Origin: Fibrobacterota bacterium
GTDB lineage: Bacteria > Fibrobacterota > Fibrobacteria > UBA11236
Assembly (NCBI GenBank): GCA_947482115.1
Contig: CANKII010000006.1
Span: 1-64,000, forward strand
Length of the DNA: 64,000 nucleotides
Direction of reading: 5' to 3'
The notes beneath the pieces were generated by a model. It was not told where the DNA came from and did no database searches. It saw only the letters and a program-made list of their open reading frames with translations. Every line of letters begins with the position of its first letter. Position 1 is the stretch's first letter. Both the position numbers and the translations under genes were made by a program. Positions 1 through 8,580 of the stretch are shown piece by piece.

Positions 1-176
1 GAGATAAGGGGGTCGGGTCAACGGTTTTCTGGATATTTAGATTGATTAGTGTGATTAATATTAAAAACAAATTCAAAATTAATGCTTTATCTAATCGAAA
101 ACAACAGTATTTACTATTTATTTGATATGTAGTACATTTTTGTTTCTAGTGTTTGATTCGGTGTTGGGGGAGAAAA

Positions 177-284
177 ATGATGCGATTCTTGAAGGGATTA
201 AACCAAAAGCAAGGTGACATACTTGGTTTCATCCCATCGGGAAGAAACCAAGCTGGGTTCAACCGGACTGCAAAAAAGAGGTAA
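177..284 (+). CDS. possible 35-residue peptide, unrecognised
   Basis: The frame opens with two consecutive ATG codons (177 and 180). A G-rich ribosome-binding-like stretch, GGGGGAG, lies a few bases upstream at about 166-172. The peptide begins MMRFLKGLNQ and ends with basic residues (TAKKR). It matches no family I know. A 9-base inverted repeat lies inside it, so the segment may be a structured leader rather than a gene. The good Shine-Dalgarno-like spacing is the only argument for translation. Confidence 0.2.
   Translation: MMRFLKGLNQKQGDILGFIPSGRNQAGFNRTAKKR
222..252 (+). other. perfect inverted repeat, possible RNA hairpin
   Basis: CTTGGTTTC (222-230) is mirrored by GAAACCAAG (244-252) around a 13-base loop. 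No T-run follows, so it is not an intrinsic terminator. It lies about 120 bases upstream of the regulator gene and could be a leader hairpin or a protein-binding site. Its function is unknown. Confidence 0.4.
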
Positions 285-350
285 ATTCCAGCTATTCATT
301 AGCCTCCCGACCCATTCCATTAAATTGGGGCAGAGCACACGTTCATCTTT

Positions 351-370
351 ATATCGCGATATGTTGATAT
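351..370 (+). promoter_or_regulatory. candidate ArsR-family operator upstream of the regulator gene
   Basis: ATATCGCGATAT (351-362) is a perfect 12-base palindrome, followed at once by GTTGATAT (363-370), which repeats the GATAT half-site. It ends 11 bases before the ATG at 374, and no Shine-Dalgarno sequence is visible. ArsR-family repressors bind AT-rich palindromes overlapping their own promoters, so autoregulation is the likely role. This rests on position and symmetry only. Confidence 0.45.
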
Positions 371-373
371 ATT

Positions 374-1315
374 ATGCCCATGGCCCACGAACTGGACATT
401 GAAGAGCTGACTGCAGTCTATAAGCTGCTCAGCGACGAAACCCGCCTCCGCGTTCTCGCCCTGCTCCGCGACAATGAACTCGCCGTGGGTGAAATCCAGA
501 AAAGTCTCGGCATGGGACAAAGCACTTTGTCCTCGCAACTCGCACTACTCAAAGAACAATACCTTGTCGCCAGCCGCAAGGAAGGCCAAAAGGTCTATTA
601 CCGCATTCCTGCGGATCCGCAAGGATCACGAAGATTGACTCTCGTACATGGTGCATTGGATAATGTGACTTCCGCCCGATGGCATGCACGCGATCAACGC
701 CATCTCAATAAAATTCTGCTCGAACGCAAAGAAGCCTCGCGTGCTTTTTTCAATACTCAAGCCGTGCAGAACATGACTTCACCGGGTCAAACGTGGAATG
801 CCCTCTCGCTTGGCCTCATGAATCTTGTCTCCGGTAAACGCATTGTGGATTTGGGTTGTGGCAACGGACGATTGACTCGTCTGTTCGCTGAAGCGGGAAA
901 TCAAGTCACCGGTGTGGACAACAGCGAAGAACAAATTAAACTGGCGAAAAAATCGGCGGCAGGGTCTGTTGATTTCCGCATTGGTTCCATGGAAGCCACC
1001 GGATTGCCGGACGCTTCGTTCGATATTGTCGTGCTTTCACAATCCTTGCATCATGCCGCCGATCCACGCGAAGTGATTCGCGAAGCACATCGATTGGTTG
1101 CGCCCAAAGGTCGTATTCTCGTTCTTGATTTGCTGGCACACGAAGAAGACTGGTTGCGCGGCAAGTTCGGCGACTTCTGGCTTGGATTTTCCGAAGCCGA
1201 CCTTCGAGAATGGATCGAATCCGCAGGTTTTAAAATCGTTCATTTCCAAATCACAGAACCGTCCCCGGAATATCCAGACCTCGAAGGCTTACTGATAGTG
1301 GGAGAAAAGAAATGA
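374..1315 (+). CDS. ArsR-family regulator fused to a SAM-dependent methyltransferase
   Basis: Residues 8 to about 90 form an ArsR-type winged helix (LLSDETRLRVLALL, then a recognition helix near MGQSTLSSQLALLKE). Residues from about 140 form a class I methyltransferase fold with the SAM-binding loop VDLGCGNGRL starting at residue 158, then the acidic strand GVDNSEEQ. The protein is 313 residues. It sits 40 bases upstream of metH on the same strand. ArsR regulators of the SAM/SAH cycle (SahR type) are established in Proteobacteria. The fused domain here could sense SAM or S-adenosylhomocysteine, or could be an active methyltransferase. ATG 374 or ATG 380 may be the start; neither has a clear ribosome-binding site. 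Confidence 0.85.
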   Translation: MPMAHELDIEELTAVYKLLSDETRLRVLALLRDNELAVGEIQKSLGMGQSTLSSQLALLKEQYLVASRKEGQKVYYRIPADPQGSRRLTLVHGALDNVTSARWHARDQRHLNKILLERKEASRAFFNTQAVQNMTSPGQTWNALSLGLMNLVSGKRIVDLGCGNGRLTRLFAEAGNQVTGVDNSEEQIKLAKKSAAGSVDFRIGSMEATGLPDASFDIVVLSQSLHHAADPREVIREAHRLVAPKGRILVLDLLAHEEDWLRGKFGDFWLGFSEADLREWIESAGFKIVHFQITEPSPEYPDLEGLLIVGEKK

Positions 1316-1330
1316 CCCGGTGGCTCTTGA

Positions 1331-1352
1331 GCCTTGAGCGGAGTCGAAAGGC
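1331..1352. repeat. REP-like palindrome overlapping the metH ribosome-binding site
   Basis: GCCTT (1331-1335) and AAGGC (1348-1352) form a stem around the 12-base loop gagcggagtcga. The reverse complement of exactly this loop occurs at 49938-49949 inside a different stem. The AAGG of the right arm (1348-1351) is also the best Shine-Dalgarno candidate for metH at 1356, so the hairpin could hide it. Confidence 0.6.
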
Positions 1353-1355
1353 GAA

Positions 1356-4300
1356 ATGACCCAACATCCTATTTATGAACAACTCGCCAAGCGCATTCTG
1401 ATTCTGGACGGCGCCATGGGCACCATGATCCAGAAGCATCCGCTCAGCGAAACCGATTTTCGCGGAAAGCAATTCGATCATCACGGCTGCGATCTAAAGG
1501 GCAACAACGATTTGCTCGCCATCACCCAGCCGCATATCATCGAAGGCATTCACCGCGCTTATCTGGAAGCCGGTGCGGATATTCTCGAAACCAACACCTT
1601 CAATTCCAACTCTATTTCCATGGCCGATTATCACATGGAATCGTCGGTATACGATCTCAATCTGTCCGCGGCACGGCTGGCGCGCAAAGCGGCCGATGAA
1701 TACACTGCAAAAACTCCCGACAAGCCGCGCTTCGTGGCTGGGTCCATCGGGCCGACCAACCGTTTGTTGTCCATGTCTCCTGATGTCAATGATCCGGGAT
1801 ACCGTGCAGTCACTTACCCACAACTCGTGGAAGCGTTTCACGAACAGGTGCGCGGACTGGTGGACGGCGGTGCGGATTTGCTGTTGGTGGAAACAATCAC
1901 CGACACTTTGAATTGCAAAGCAGCGTTGTTCGCCATCGAAAATTATTTCGAAGAGACGGGTAAGCGATTACCGGTAATGGTCAGCATCACCATCGTGGAC
2001 AAAAGTGGCCGAACACTTTCCGGGCAAACCGTGGAAGCCTTCTGGATTTCCATTTCGCATTTTCCCATTCTCAGCGTGGGCATCAACTGCTCGCTGGGTG
2101 CGGAGGATATGCGCCCCTACGTTGAGGAGCTTTCACGCGTCGCCAACTGCCATGTAAGCTGCCATCCCAATGCGGGACTTCCCAACGCCTTCGGTCAATA
2201 CGATCAAACCGCACGGGAGATGGCGCATTTGATCGAAGAGTTCGCCCAAAGTGGATTCCTCAACATTGTGGGCGGCTGCTGCGGATCGACTCCGGAACAC
2301 ATTTCCATGATCGCGGATCTCGTGTCCAAATTTCCTCCACGACAAATTCCTGAAACACCCGCTTACACCATGCTCAGCGGCTTGGAGCCTTTGGTGATTC
2401 GGCCGGACACGAATTTCGTGAACGTAGGAGAGCGGACCAACATCACAGGCTCTCCCAAATTTTCCAAGTCCATTCTCTCCGGGGATTTCGACACCGGCGT
2501 CGCCATTGCATTGCAGCAAGTCGAAGGCGGTGCGCAAATCTTCGACGTGAACATGGACGAGGGCATGCTGGATTCTGAAGCCGCCATGACGCGCTTCCTG
2601 AATCTCGTGGCCGCTGAACCCGACATTATCAAAAGACCCGTAATGATCGATTCCTCCAAGTGGAGTGTGATCGAAAAAGGTTTGCAAAGCGTGCAGGGAA
2701 AATCGGTAGTGAACTCCATCAGCCTTAAGGAAGGCCGCGCAGCTTTCGTCGAACGAGCGCAACTCGTACGCCGCTACGGCGCGGCAGCGGTGGTGATGGC
2801 TTTCGACGAAAAAGGACAAGCCGACAGTTTGGAGCGGCGCAAAGAAATTTGCCGGCGCAGCTATGACATCCTTGTCAATGAAGTCGGCTTTCCACCACAG
2901 GACATTATTTTTGATCCGAATATTCTGACCGTGGCCACGGGCCTGGAAGAACACAACAATTATGCGGTGGACTTCATCGAAGCCACGCGCTGGATCAAAC
3001 AAAATCTGCCGCATGCCAAGGTGAGCGGCGGTATCAGCAACATTTCCTTTTCCTTCCGTGGCAATAACCCCGTTCGCGAAGCCATGCATTCCGCCTTCCT
3101 GTATCATGCCATCCGTGCCGGGCTCGATATGGGCATTGTGAACGCAGGGATGTTGCAGGTGTACGAAGAAATTCCCAGGGACTTGTTGGAGTTGGTTGAA
3201 GATGTTCTGTTAAATCGCCGTCCCGATGCCACCGAGAGACTGGTGAACTTCGCGGACAGTGTGAAGAAAACGGAAAAAGGAAAAGTCGAAGACGAAGCGT
3301 GGCGCAAGGGAACCGTGGAAGAACGGCTCAGCCATGCATTGGTCAAAGGCATTATCGAATTCATCGACGCCGATGTCGAGGAAGCACGGCTCAAATATCC
3401 TTCGCCCCTGGAAGTGATTGAAGGACCTTTGATGGCGGGAATGAGTGTAGTGGGTGATCTCTTCGGATCAGGTCAAATGTTTTTGCCGCAAGTGGTGAAA
3501 AGCGCGCGCGTGATGAAAAAAGGCGTGGCCGTGTTGCTGCCTTACATCGAAGCCGAGCGCCTCGCCAATCCCGGTGGACGTCAGGCAGGCAAGGTTTTGC
3601 TCGCCACGGTGAAAGGCGATGTGCATGACATCGGCAAGAACATCGTGGGCGTAGTGCTGGCCTGCAATAATTATCAGGTCATTGATTTGGGTGTGATGGT
3701 GCCCGCCAATGTCATTTTGCAAAAGGCGAAAGAAGAGAATGTCGACATCCTTGGTCTCTCGGGATTGATCACACCTTCGCTGGATGAGATGGTGCATGTG
3801 GCGAAAGAGATGCAGCGCGAAGGATTCAAGATTCCCCTGCTCATTGGCGGCGCGACCACTTCGGTGGCGCATACAGCTGTGAAAATTTCACAAGCTTACA
3901 ATCATCCTGTAGTGCATGTTCTTGATGCTTCGCGCAGTGTGCCAGTGGTGAGCAGTTTGCTCAATCCTGAAACCCGCGAGGCCTTCATGGCAAAAATCGT
4001 GGAGCGCTATGACGGGGTCCGCACCGACCACAACAACAAGCAGGCGGAACGAAAGCTCTTGTCCATTGCAGAAGCGCGTCGTCATGCACTGGCTTTGAAA
4101 TGGACTACTACAGAAGCGCGAAGCGAAATCACCACACCTTCCTTTTTGGGAACAAAGGCATTGGACTCGTTCCCGCTTGAAGAGATTGTGCCCTTCATCG
4201 ACTGGACACCACTTTTTCAAACGTGGGAATTGGTGGGGCAATATCCGCGAATTCTCAAAGATCCGAAATTCGGCGCAGAAGCCACCAAACTTTTCGCGGA

Positions 4301-5051
4301 TGCCCAAGCTTTGCTCGCAAAAATCGTAAGTGAAAAAAGTCTTACGGCGCAAGCCGTGTTTGGCTTCTTTCCCGCCAATCGAGTGGGCGACGACATCGAT
4401 CTGTACACCGACGAGTCACGCACTCAAGTCATCGGCACGGTTCACACTTTGCGGCAGCAATCGGAAAAACCTGCGGATGAAGCGAACCTCGCACTGGCAG
4501 ATTTCATCGCTCCGCTTGAAAGTGGAACACCGGATTATCTCGGTGGTTTTGCCGTCACTGCCGGAGTGGGTCTCGAAAAGTTGGTGGAAGCTTTTGAAAA
4601 AGATCACGACGACTACAACAGCATCATGGCCAAGGCTCTTGCCGACAGGTTGGCGGAAGCGTTTGCCGAATGCCTCCATCAGAAAGTGCGAAGAGAATTC
4701 TGGGGCTATGCTCCGGATGAAACATTGCCCAATGAAGATTTGATTCGCGAAAAATATCGCGGCATCCGTCCGGCTCCGGGATACCCCGCCTGTCCGGATC
4801 ACACCGAAAAAAGATTCTTGTTCGATCTTCTTGGAGCGGAGAAAAAAACCGCCCTCAAACTCACCGAAAGCTTTGCCATGTGGCCCGGCGCAGCGGTAAG
4901 CGGCTGGTATTTCGCTCATCCAAAATCACGGTATTTTGGCTTGGGCAAAATCACGAAAGACCAGGTTGAGGACTACGCCCGCCGTAAAAAATGGACTTTG
5001 GCCGAAGCGGAAAAATGGCTTTCCCCCAATTTGGGCTATAATCCGGGTTAA
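1356..5051 (+). CDS. metH: cobalamin-dependent methionine synthase
   Basis: The enzyme transfers the methyl group of 5-methyltetrahydrofolate to homocysteine through methylcobalamin. At 1231 residues it has the full four-module length. The homocysteine domain has GAMGTMIQ near residue 20 and zinc ligands Cys245 (GINCSLG) and Cys308-Cys309 (GGCCGSTP). The pterin domain begins near [13 protein letters not shown]. The cobalamin module carries DVHDIGKN with the cobalt-binding His757. The C-terminal activation domain has [15 protein letters not shown]. Start ATG 1356 follows AAAGG. It probably shares a transcript with the upstream ArsR-methyltransferase gene, which would fit control by SAM/SAH level. 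No metE, metF or SAM riboswitch is visible nearby. Confidence 0.97.
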   Translation: MTQHPIYEQLAKRILILDGAMGTMIQKHPLSETDFRGKQFDHHGCDLKGNNDLLAITQPHIIEGIHRAYLEAGADILETNTFNSNSISMADYHMESSVYDLNLSAARLARKAADEYTAKTPDKPRFVAGSIGPTNRLLSMSPDVNDPGYRAVTYPQLVEAFHEQVRGLVDGGADLLLVETITDTLNCKAALFAIENYFEETGKRLPVMVSITIVDKSGRTLSGQTVEAFWISISHFPILSVGINCSLGAEDMRPYVEELSRVANCHVSCHPNAGLPNAFGQYDQTAREMAHLIEEFAQSGFLNIVGGCCGSTPEHISMIADLVSKFPPRQIPETPAYTMLSGLEPLVIRPDTNFVNVGERTNITGSPKFSKSILSGDFDTGVAIALQQVEGGAQIFDVNMDEGMLDSEAAMTRFLNLVAAEPDIIKRPVMIDSSKWSVIEKGLQSVQGKSVVNSISLKEGRAAFVERAQLVRRYGAAAVVMAFDEKGQADSLERRKEICRRSYDILVNEVGFPPQDIIFDPNILTVATGLEEHNNYAVDFIEATRWIKQNLPHAKVSGGISNISFSFRGNNPVREAMHSAFLYHAIRAGLDMGIVNAGMLQVYEEIPRDLLELVEDVLLNRRPDATERLVNFADSVKKTEKGKVEDEAWRKGTVEERLSHALVKGIIEFIDADVEEARLKYPSPLEVIEGPLMAGMSVVGDLFGSGQMFLPQVVKSARVMKKGVAVLLPYIEAERLANPGGRQAGKVLLATVKGDVHDIGKNIVGVVLACNNYQVIDLGVMVPANVILQKAKEENVDILGLSGLITPSLDEMVHVAKEMQREGFKIPLLIGGATTSVAHTAVKISQAYNHPVVHVLDASRSVPVVSSLLNPETREAFMAKIVERYDGVRTDHNNKQAERKLLSIAEARRHALALKWTTTEARSEITTPSFLGTKALDSFPLEEIVPFIDWTPLFQTWELVGQYPRILKDPKFGAEATKLFADAQALLAKIVSEKSLTAQAVFGFFPANRVGDDIDLYTDESRTQVIGTVHTLRQQSEKPADEANLALADFIAPLESGTPDYLGGFAVTAGVGLEKLVEAFEKDHDDYNSIMAKALADRLAEAFAECLHQKVRREFWGYAPDETLPNEDLIREKYRGIRPAPGYPACPDHTEKRFLFDLLGAEKKTALKLTESFAMWPGAAVSGWYFAHPKSRYFGLGKITKDQVEDYARRKKWTLAEAEKWLSPNLGYNPG

Positions 5052-5074
5052 TCCAAAAAAACGCCAAAAATGAG

Positions 5075-5106
5075 TGTCCCTTTCTTAGGGAGATATTTCG
5101 TCTAAC
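5075..5106 (+). promoter_or_regulatory. candidate ECF-sigma-type promoter, copy 1
   Basis: TGTCCC (5075-5080) is followed after 18 bases by CGTCTAAC (5099-5106). The same pair, with a 17-base spacer, occurs at 19270-19300. CGTC-type -10 elements and TGTC-type -35 elements are known for some extracytoplasmic-function sigma groups such as ECF41/42. Transcription would start near 5113 and first meet the terminator at 5171-5203, before the gene at 5264. Confidence 0.45.
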
Positions 5107-5170
5107 CTCTGCAATTGTCGACCCCCGATTAGTGCCCGTTACGCGATGAATCAACGGCCTAATCAATATG

Positions 5171-5203
5171 CGGCGGCTTCGAAAGAAGCCGCCGTTCTTC
5201 TTT
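5171..5203 (+). terminator. strong intrinsic terminator between metH and the Lys/His repeat gene
   Basis: CGGCGGCTTC (5171-5180) pairs perfectly with GAAGCCGCCG (5185-5194) across a GAAA tetraloop, followed by TTCTTCTTT. It lies 120 bases after the metH stop and 60 bases before the next start. It may end metH transcripts, or end a short RNA made from the candidate promoter at 5075. Confidence 0.8.
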
Positions 5204-5263
5204 CCCGTTTTTATAATATTTGGCCCCTCCCAATTCTCGGGAAAGGAATAAGAAAGGTCTCCC

Positions 5264-5524
5264 ATGAAAAAATTCACTCTGTTGAGCTCGCTGGTTCTTG
5301 CCGCCTTTGTCGGTCTGGTTTCCGTTGCCCCTGTCCAGGCTGCTGATGCAATGACCAGCGACAGCACCACCACGGTCAAGAAAACACACAAGAAACACAA
5401 GAAAATGATGGCCGATTCCACGGTCACCACCACCACAGCCACGGCGGATACCACCACCACGGTGAAGAAAATGCACAAGAAGCACAAGAAGGCCATGATG
5501 GCCGACTCGACTGCTGCGAAATAA
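5264..5524 (+). CDS. short exported Lys/His/Thr-rich repeat protein
   Basis: The 86-residue protein has a clear Sec signal peptide (MKKFTLLSSLVLAAFVGLV, then a probable AQA-type site at VQAAD). The mature part consists almost only of two copies of a TTTTVKKxHKKHKK...MMADST unit. It has no catalytic motif. The Lys-His pattern recalls acid-shock (Asr-type) and other basic low-complexity periplasmic proteins, but homology cannot be claimed from this. An AAAGG ribosome-binding site precedes ATG 5264. A candidate ECF-type promoter lies 160 bases upstream, but a strong terminator lies between them. Likely role: a stress-related periplasmic or surface polycation (inference). Confidence 0.75.
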   Translation: MKKFTLLSSLVLAAFVGLVSVAPVQAADAMTSDSTTTVKKTHKKHKKMMADSTVTTTTATADTTTTVKKMHKKHKKAMMADSTAAK

Positions 5525-5540
5525 TTTCAATCACGAACAA

Positions 5541-5568
5541 CGGTTAATCCTCCACGATTAACCGAAAT
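5541..5568 (+). terminator. weak hairpin after the Lys/His repeat gene
   Basis: CGGTTAATC (5541-5549) pairs with GATTAACCG (5556-5564) across six bases. The downstream sequence AAATTCTGTTT is only partly T-rich, so this is a weak terminator or a processing hairpin. A stronger terminator follows at 5587. Confidence 0.4.
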
Positions 5569-5586
5569 TCTGTTTGATTACGAAAG

Positions 5587-5616
5587 CCTGGTCTCCGCAA
5601 GGGGATCAGGTTTTTT
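5587..5616 (+). terminator. intrinsic terminator with GCAA tetraloop
   Basis: CCTGGTCTCC (5587-5596) and GGGGATCAGG (5601-5610) pair fully in RNA with two G-U pairs across a GCAA (GNRA) loop. Six T's and further T-rich sequence follow. It should end transcription of the repeat-protein gene, so the HAD gene at 5671 needs a promoter of its own or read-through. Confidence 0.85.
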
Positions 5617-5670
5617 GTTTTGATTTTTTGGTTTCCCGCCTTTAAATCCTTTTGCATTTTGCTTGGAGTC

Positions 5671-6315
5671 ATGCGCACTCCTCTCTGGATTTTTCTCGAC
5701 TTCGATGGCGTCATCATGGACTCCATGGTGCTGAAACTCGATGCTTATTGCTTTGCATTGAAAGAGTATGGGTTTTCGCGTCAAAAAATTCGTGAACAAC
5801 AACTTCTGTATGCCGGACTTTCCCGGTCCCGGGCATTGCCCCTTATGTTTGAGTCCCTGGCTGGAACACAAATGTCGGAAGGAGCCTTAAAACGCGTTCT
5901 TCATTTGTTCGGAGAAGAGGACGATCGGCTGCGATCGCAAATGCAACTCAAACCCGGAACAATTGCTTTTCTCACCGAAGCTCAAAAACACGTTCCATTG
6001 GTCGTGGTTACCGGAACTCCGCAGGAAGCCATCGATGAAACCATTAAAGTTTTCAAGCTGGCCCCTTTCTTTCACGAAGTTTGCGGATATCCTCCCATCA
6101 AGGCGGAACACCTGCAAAATCAACTCACCAAGCACGGTTTGAAACCGGAACAATCGCTGTACGTGGGCGATGCAATACAAGATTACAAGGCGGCCCAAGC
6201 GGTAAGAATGCCTTTCATAGGAATCAATAATGGCGACAATCCCTTTACAGGATTGCCTTTAGACGCCGAATTGAAGGGTTTGAAAGAATTATCGGATTTG
6301 CTGGAATGGACTTGA
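5671..6315 (+). CDS. HAD-superfamily phosphatase
   Basis: A 214-residue haloacid-dehalogenase-type hydrolase. Motif I is FLDFDGVIMDS near the N-terminus, with the nucleophile and acid/base Asp pair. Motif II is VVVTGTP. The C-terminal motif IV is YVGDAIQDYKAA, with a conserved Asp. The cap between motifs I and II is helical, as in phosphoglycolate phosphatase and beta-phosphoglucomutase relatives; the substrate is not predictable. ATG 5671 is preferred over 5620 because GGAG precedes it and the catalytic strand begins right after it. The gene lies 22 bases before moeA and may be cotranscribed with it. Confidence 0.85.
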   Translation: MRTPLWIFLDFDGVIMDSMVLKLDAYCFALKEYGFSRQKIREQQLLYAGLSRSRALPLMFESLAGTQMSEGALKRVLHLFGEEDDRLRSQMQLKPGTIAFLTEAQKHVPLVVVTGTPQEAIDETIKVFKLAPFFHEVCGYPPIKAEHLQNQLTKHGLKPEQSLYVGDAIQDYKAAQAVRMPFIGINNGDNPFTGLPLDAELKGLKELSDLLEWT

Positions 6316-6337
6316 TATTTTTCATGCCCGGGGAAAA

Positions 6338-7552
6338 ATGAACCGCGCTTTCATCGATGTAACTGAAGCCGACGCCCTGCTACGGGGCATGGTTCGGCCA
6401 TTTCCAACCGAACCGATTTCCCTTTGGGAAGCGGAAGGCCGCATCCTGCGTGAGCCTATAAAAGCGGATGCCCTCTATCCTCCCTTTGATCGCGTTTGCA
6501 TGGATGGTTTTGCCTTGCAATATGAAGCGTTTGAAAAAGGGCGGCGCAATTTTTTAGTGTCGGGATATGCCCCCGCCGGCAAGGAACCGTCTCCACTGAA
6601 GGATCCAAACGCCTGCATTGAAATCATGACGGGCGCAGCCTTGCCGCCAGGTTGTGATTGCGTGATTCCCGTGGAACACGTGAAACGTCTGGATGATCAC
6701 ATTGAAATCAAACCCGGCATCGACGCCCGTAAAAAACAACACATCCATGATCGGGGACGGGATTATCAACCGGGCGATATTCTATTGGACGAAGGCGTCT
6801 GTCTTTCGGGTCCACAACTCGCCGTGGCAGCCGCTGTGGGCTGTTCGCATTTGGCGGTGTCGAAACGTCCGCGTTTGATGCTTGTAATTACCGGGGATGA
6901 ACTCGTGCCGGTGGAAGAGCGGCCCTCAGGAGCGCAAATACGCATGACGCATCCGTATGCATTGCAGGGGCTTTTGCGGCCGTGGGCGGATCTCTCCTGG
7001 ACTCATGCGCGTGATGATGCCGGAGAATTGCGCGCGGCCATTGGAAAAGCTTTGCTGGAAGCCGATGTGGTTTTAATTACCGGCGGTGTCTCGGCGGGAA
7101 AATGGGATCTGGTGCCGGAAGCTTTGGCAACACTTGGAGCCAAGCAAACTTTTCACAAGGTGCGTCAACGGCCTGGAAAGCCGCTGTGGGTGGGAGAATC
7201 GAAAGAGGGAAAAGTCGTCTTTGCCTTTCCCGGAAATCCCGTGGCAGCGACAATGTGTACGCGTCGTTATTTGCTGCCATGGCTGTGGCGATGTCTTGGG
7301 ATGAATGAACCCATTGCCTTGAAACTTCCCGTGGCCGAAAGCATAAAGGGTTTGGAAAATTTGACTTTGTTTTCCGCCATGCAACGCCGCGCCCGTTCCG
7401 ATGGAGGCTGGGAACTTCATTCCTGTCGCGTTCAAGGTTCGGGAGATTTTTCCGGGCTTTCCAACTCCAATGGCTTCGTGGAAATTTCCGCAGGTCGTAT
7501 AAGCGTTGAGGCCGGAGAGCTGTTGCCTTATTATGACTGGAGCTTTGCGTGA
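6338..7552 (+). CDS. moeA: molybdopterin molybdenumtransferase MoeA
   Basis: MoeA inserts molybdate into adenylylated molybdopterin in the last step of molybdenum cofactor synthesis. The 404-residue protein has the family length. Landmarks are FDRVCMDGFA near residue 50, GAALPPGCDCVIPVE, ITGDELVP, TGGVSAGKWDLVPEAL in the MPT-binding domain and FAFPGNPVA. It overlaps moaA by four bases, which implies translational coupling. A GGGG stretch precedes ATG 6338. Together with moaC and mobA at 32-33 kb it shows a working molybdopterin pathway. moaB, moaD and moaE are not in the window. Confidence 0.95.
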   Translation: MNRAFIDVTEADALLRGMVRPFPTEPISLWEAEGRILREPIKADALYPPFDRVCMDGFALQYEAFEKGRRNFLVSGYAPAGKEPSPLKDPNACIEIMTGAALPPGCDCVIPVEHVKRLDDHIEIKPGIDARKKQHIHDRGRDYQPGDILLDEGVCLSGPQLAVAAAVGCSHLAVSKRPRLMLVITGDELVPVEERPSGAQIRMTHPYALQGLLRPWADLSWTHARDDAGELRAAIGKALLEADVVLITGGVSAGKWDLVPEALATLGAKQTFHKVRQRPGKPLWVGESKEGKVVFAFPGNPVAATMCTRRYLLPWLWRCLGMNEPIALKLPVAESIKGLENLTLFSAMQRRARSDGGWELHSCRVQGSGDFSGLSNSNGFVEISAGRISVEAGELLPYYDWSFA

Positions 7553-8523
7553 TCGCTCAGGCAAAATCCCAGCTGGTTTCATCGTCGCTTCTCGACGATC
7601 ATGGGCGCATCATGCGCAAACTGCGCGTTTCCCTCACGGATGCCTGCAATTTCCGTTGTTTTTATTGCATGGAGGAAAATCCGGTTTTCACTTCGCCTTC
7701 CAAACTTCTCTCTCCGCTGGAAATCGAAAATATTTGCCGTGAATTGATTTCCATGGGGCTGGAGGAAATTCGCATCACAGGCGGAGAGCCCACCTTGCGG
7801 CCCGAGTTTCTGGAAATCGTGGAGCGGCTTTCCGCTTTGCCCGTCAAAACCCTTGCGGTGACCACGAACGGGCATTACCTGGAAAAATTGTTGCCGCAAC
7901 TTAAGGGCACGAACCTTTCCAAGATCAATATCAGCGTGGACAGTCTTGACGAAGGACGCTTCCACACCATCACACGGGGCGGAGACCTGCGCAAAGTCAT
8001 GAGTGCGCTATTTCGGGCGCGGGACATGGGATTCGAGGCCAAGGTCAACGCCATTATTTTCCGGGGAATCAACGACGACGAAGTGGTCGAGTTCGCACGA
8101 TTTTCCGCAAAAGAAAAGATCGAGGTTCGTTTTCTGGAATACATGAAAATAGGACCTGGAATAAATGACTTTGAAACACGCTTCGTTCCGGCCCGTGAAA
8201 TCCGATCCAAACTTCAGGAAGCATTGGGCATGCTAACGGCTGTTTCCATGCCTCATGATTCCACCGCCAAAGTTTACGCGACTTCGGAGGGCGGACGCAT
8301 TGGAATCATCGCTTCGGAATCGGAACCGTTTTGCGGGGATTGTTCCCGGCTTCGTCTTTCAGCCACAGGCATGTTGCGCCCCTGCATCATGATGAATACG
8401 GGCCTATCGCTGCGGGGCGTCGCAAGCGAAGATTATCCCGCCATCGTATCGAAAATTGTTGCGTTAAAGCCCGAAGGTCGTCTTCCGGAAATCGCGCAGG
8501 GCATGTATCAAATCGGTGGATAA
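7549..8523 (+). CDS. moaA: GTP 3',8-cyclase MoaA (radical SAM)
   Basis: MoaA carries out the first step of molybdopterin synthesis, GTP to 3',8-cyclo-GTP. The radical-SAM cluster motif is CNFRCFYC near residue 32. The second iron-sulfur cluster motif is FCGDCSRLRLSATGMLRPC near the C-terminus, and the chain ends in the conserved double glycine (YQIGG). Length 324. It starts with GTG at 7549 inside the moeA stop (GTGA overlap). A strong bidirectional terminator follows at 8528. The partner MoaC is encoded separately at 32549. Confidence 0.95.
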   Translation: MIAQAKSQLVSSSLLDDHGRIMRKLRVSLTDACNFRCFYCMEENPVFTSPSKLLSPLEIENICRELISMGLEEIRITGGEPTLRPEFLEIVERLSALPVKTLAVTTNGHYLEKLLPQLKGTNLSKINISVDSLDEGRFHTITRGGDLRKVMSALFRARDMGFEAKVNAIIFRGINDDEVVEFARFSAKEKIEVRFLEYMKIGPGINDFETRFVPAREIRSKLQEALGMLTAVSMPHDSTAKVYATSEGGRIGIIASESEPFCGDCSRLRLSATGMLRPCIMMNTGLSLRGVASEDYPAIVSKIVALKPEGRLPEIAQGMYQIGG

Positions 8524-8527
8524 AACA

Positions 8528-8562
8528 AAAAAGGCCGCCGGATATTCCGGCGGCCTTTTTTT
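8528..8562. terminator. bidirectional terminator between moaA and the sugar dehydrogenase-like gene
   Basis: GGCCGCCGG (8533-8541) and CCGGCGGCC (8547-8555) form a perfect nine-pair stem with a 5-base loop. It is flanked by an A-run on the left and TTTTTTT on the right, so it can end transcription from both directions. It sits between two convergent genes. Confidence 0.9.
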
Positions 8563-8580
8563 AGAATCACTTTTATTTAG

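Larger units (their letters stand above)
1..373. other. AT-rich leader region upstream of the ArsR-methyltransferase gene
   Basis: This stretch precedes the first clear gene. The first 150 bases are strongly AT-rich and show no recognisable coding sequence. It holds a possible 35-codon reading frame (177-284), a perfect 9-base inverted repeat inside that frame (222-252) and a palindrome next to the first gene (351-362). No tRNA, rRNA or known riboswitch pattern was recognised. The upstream neighbour lies outside the window. Confidence 0.6.

Noticed and set aside
2133-3107. 324-codon open frame on the minus strand
   Set aside because: Shadow of metH; composition is His/Arg-rich as expected from antisense reading, with no domain.
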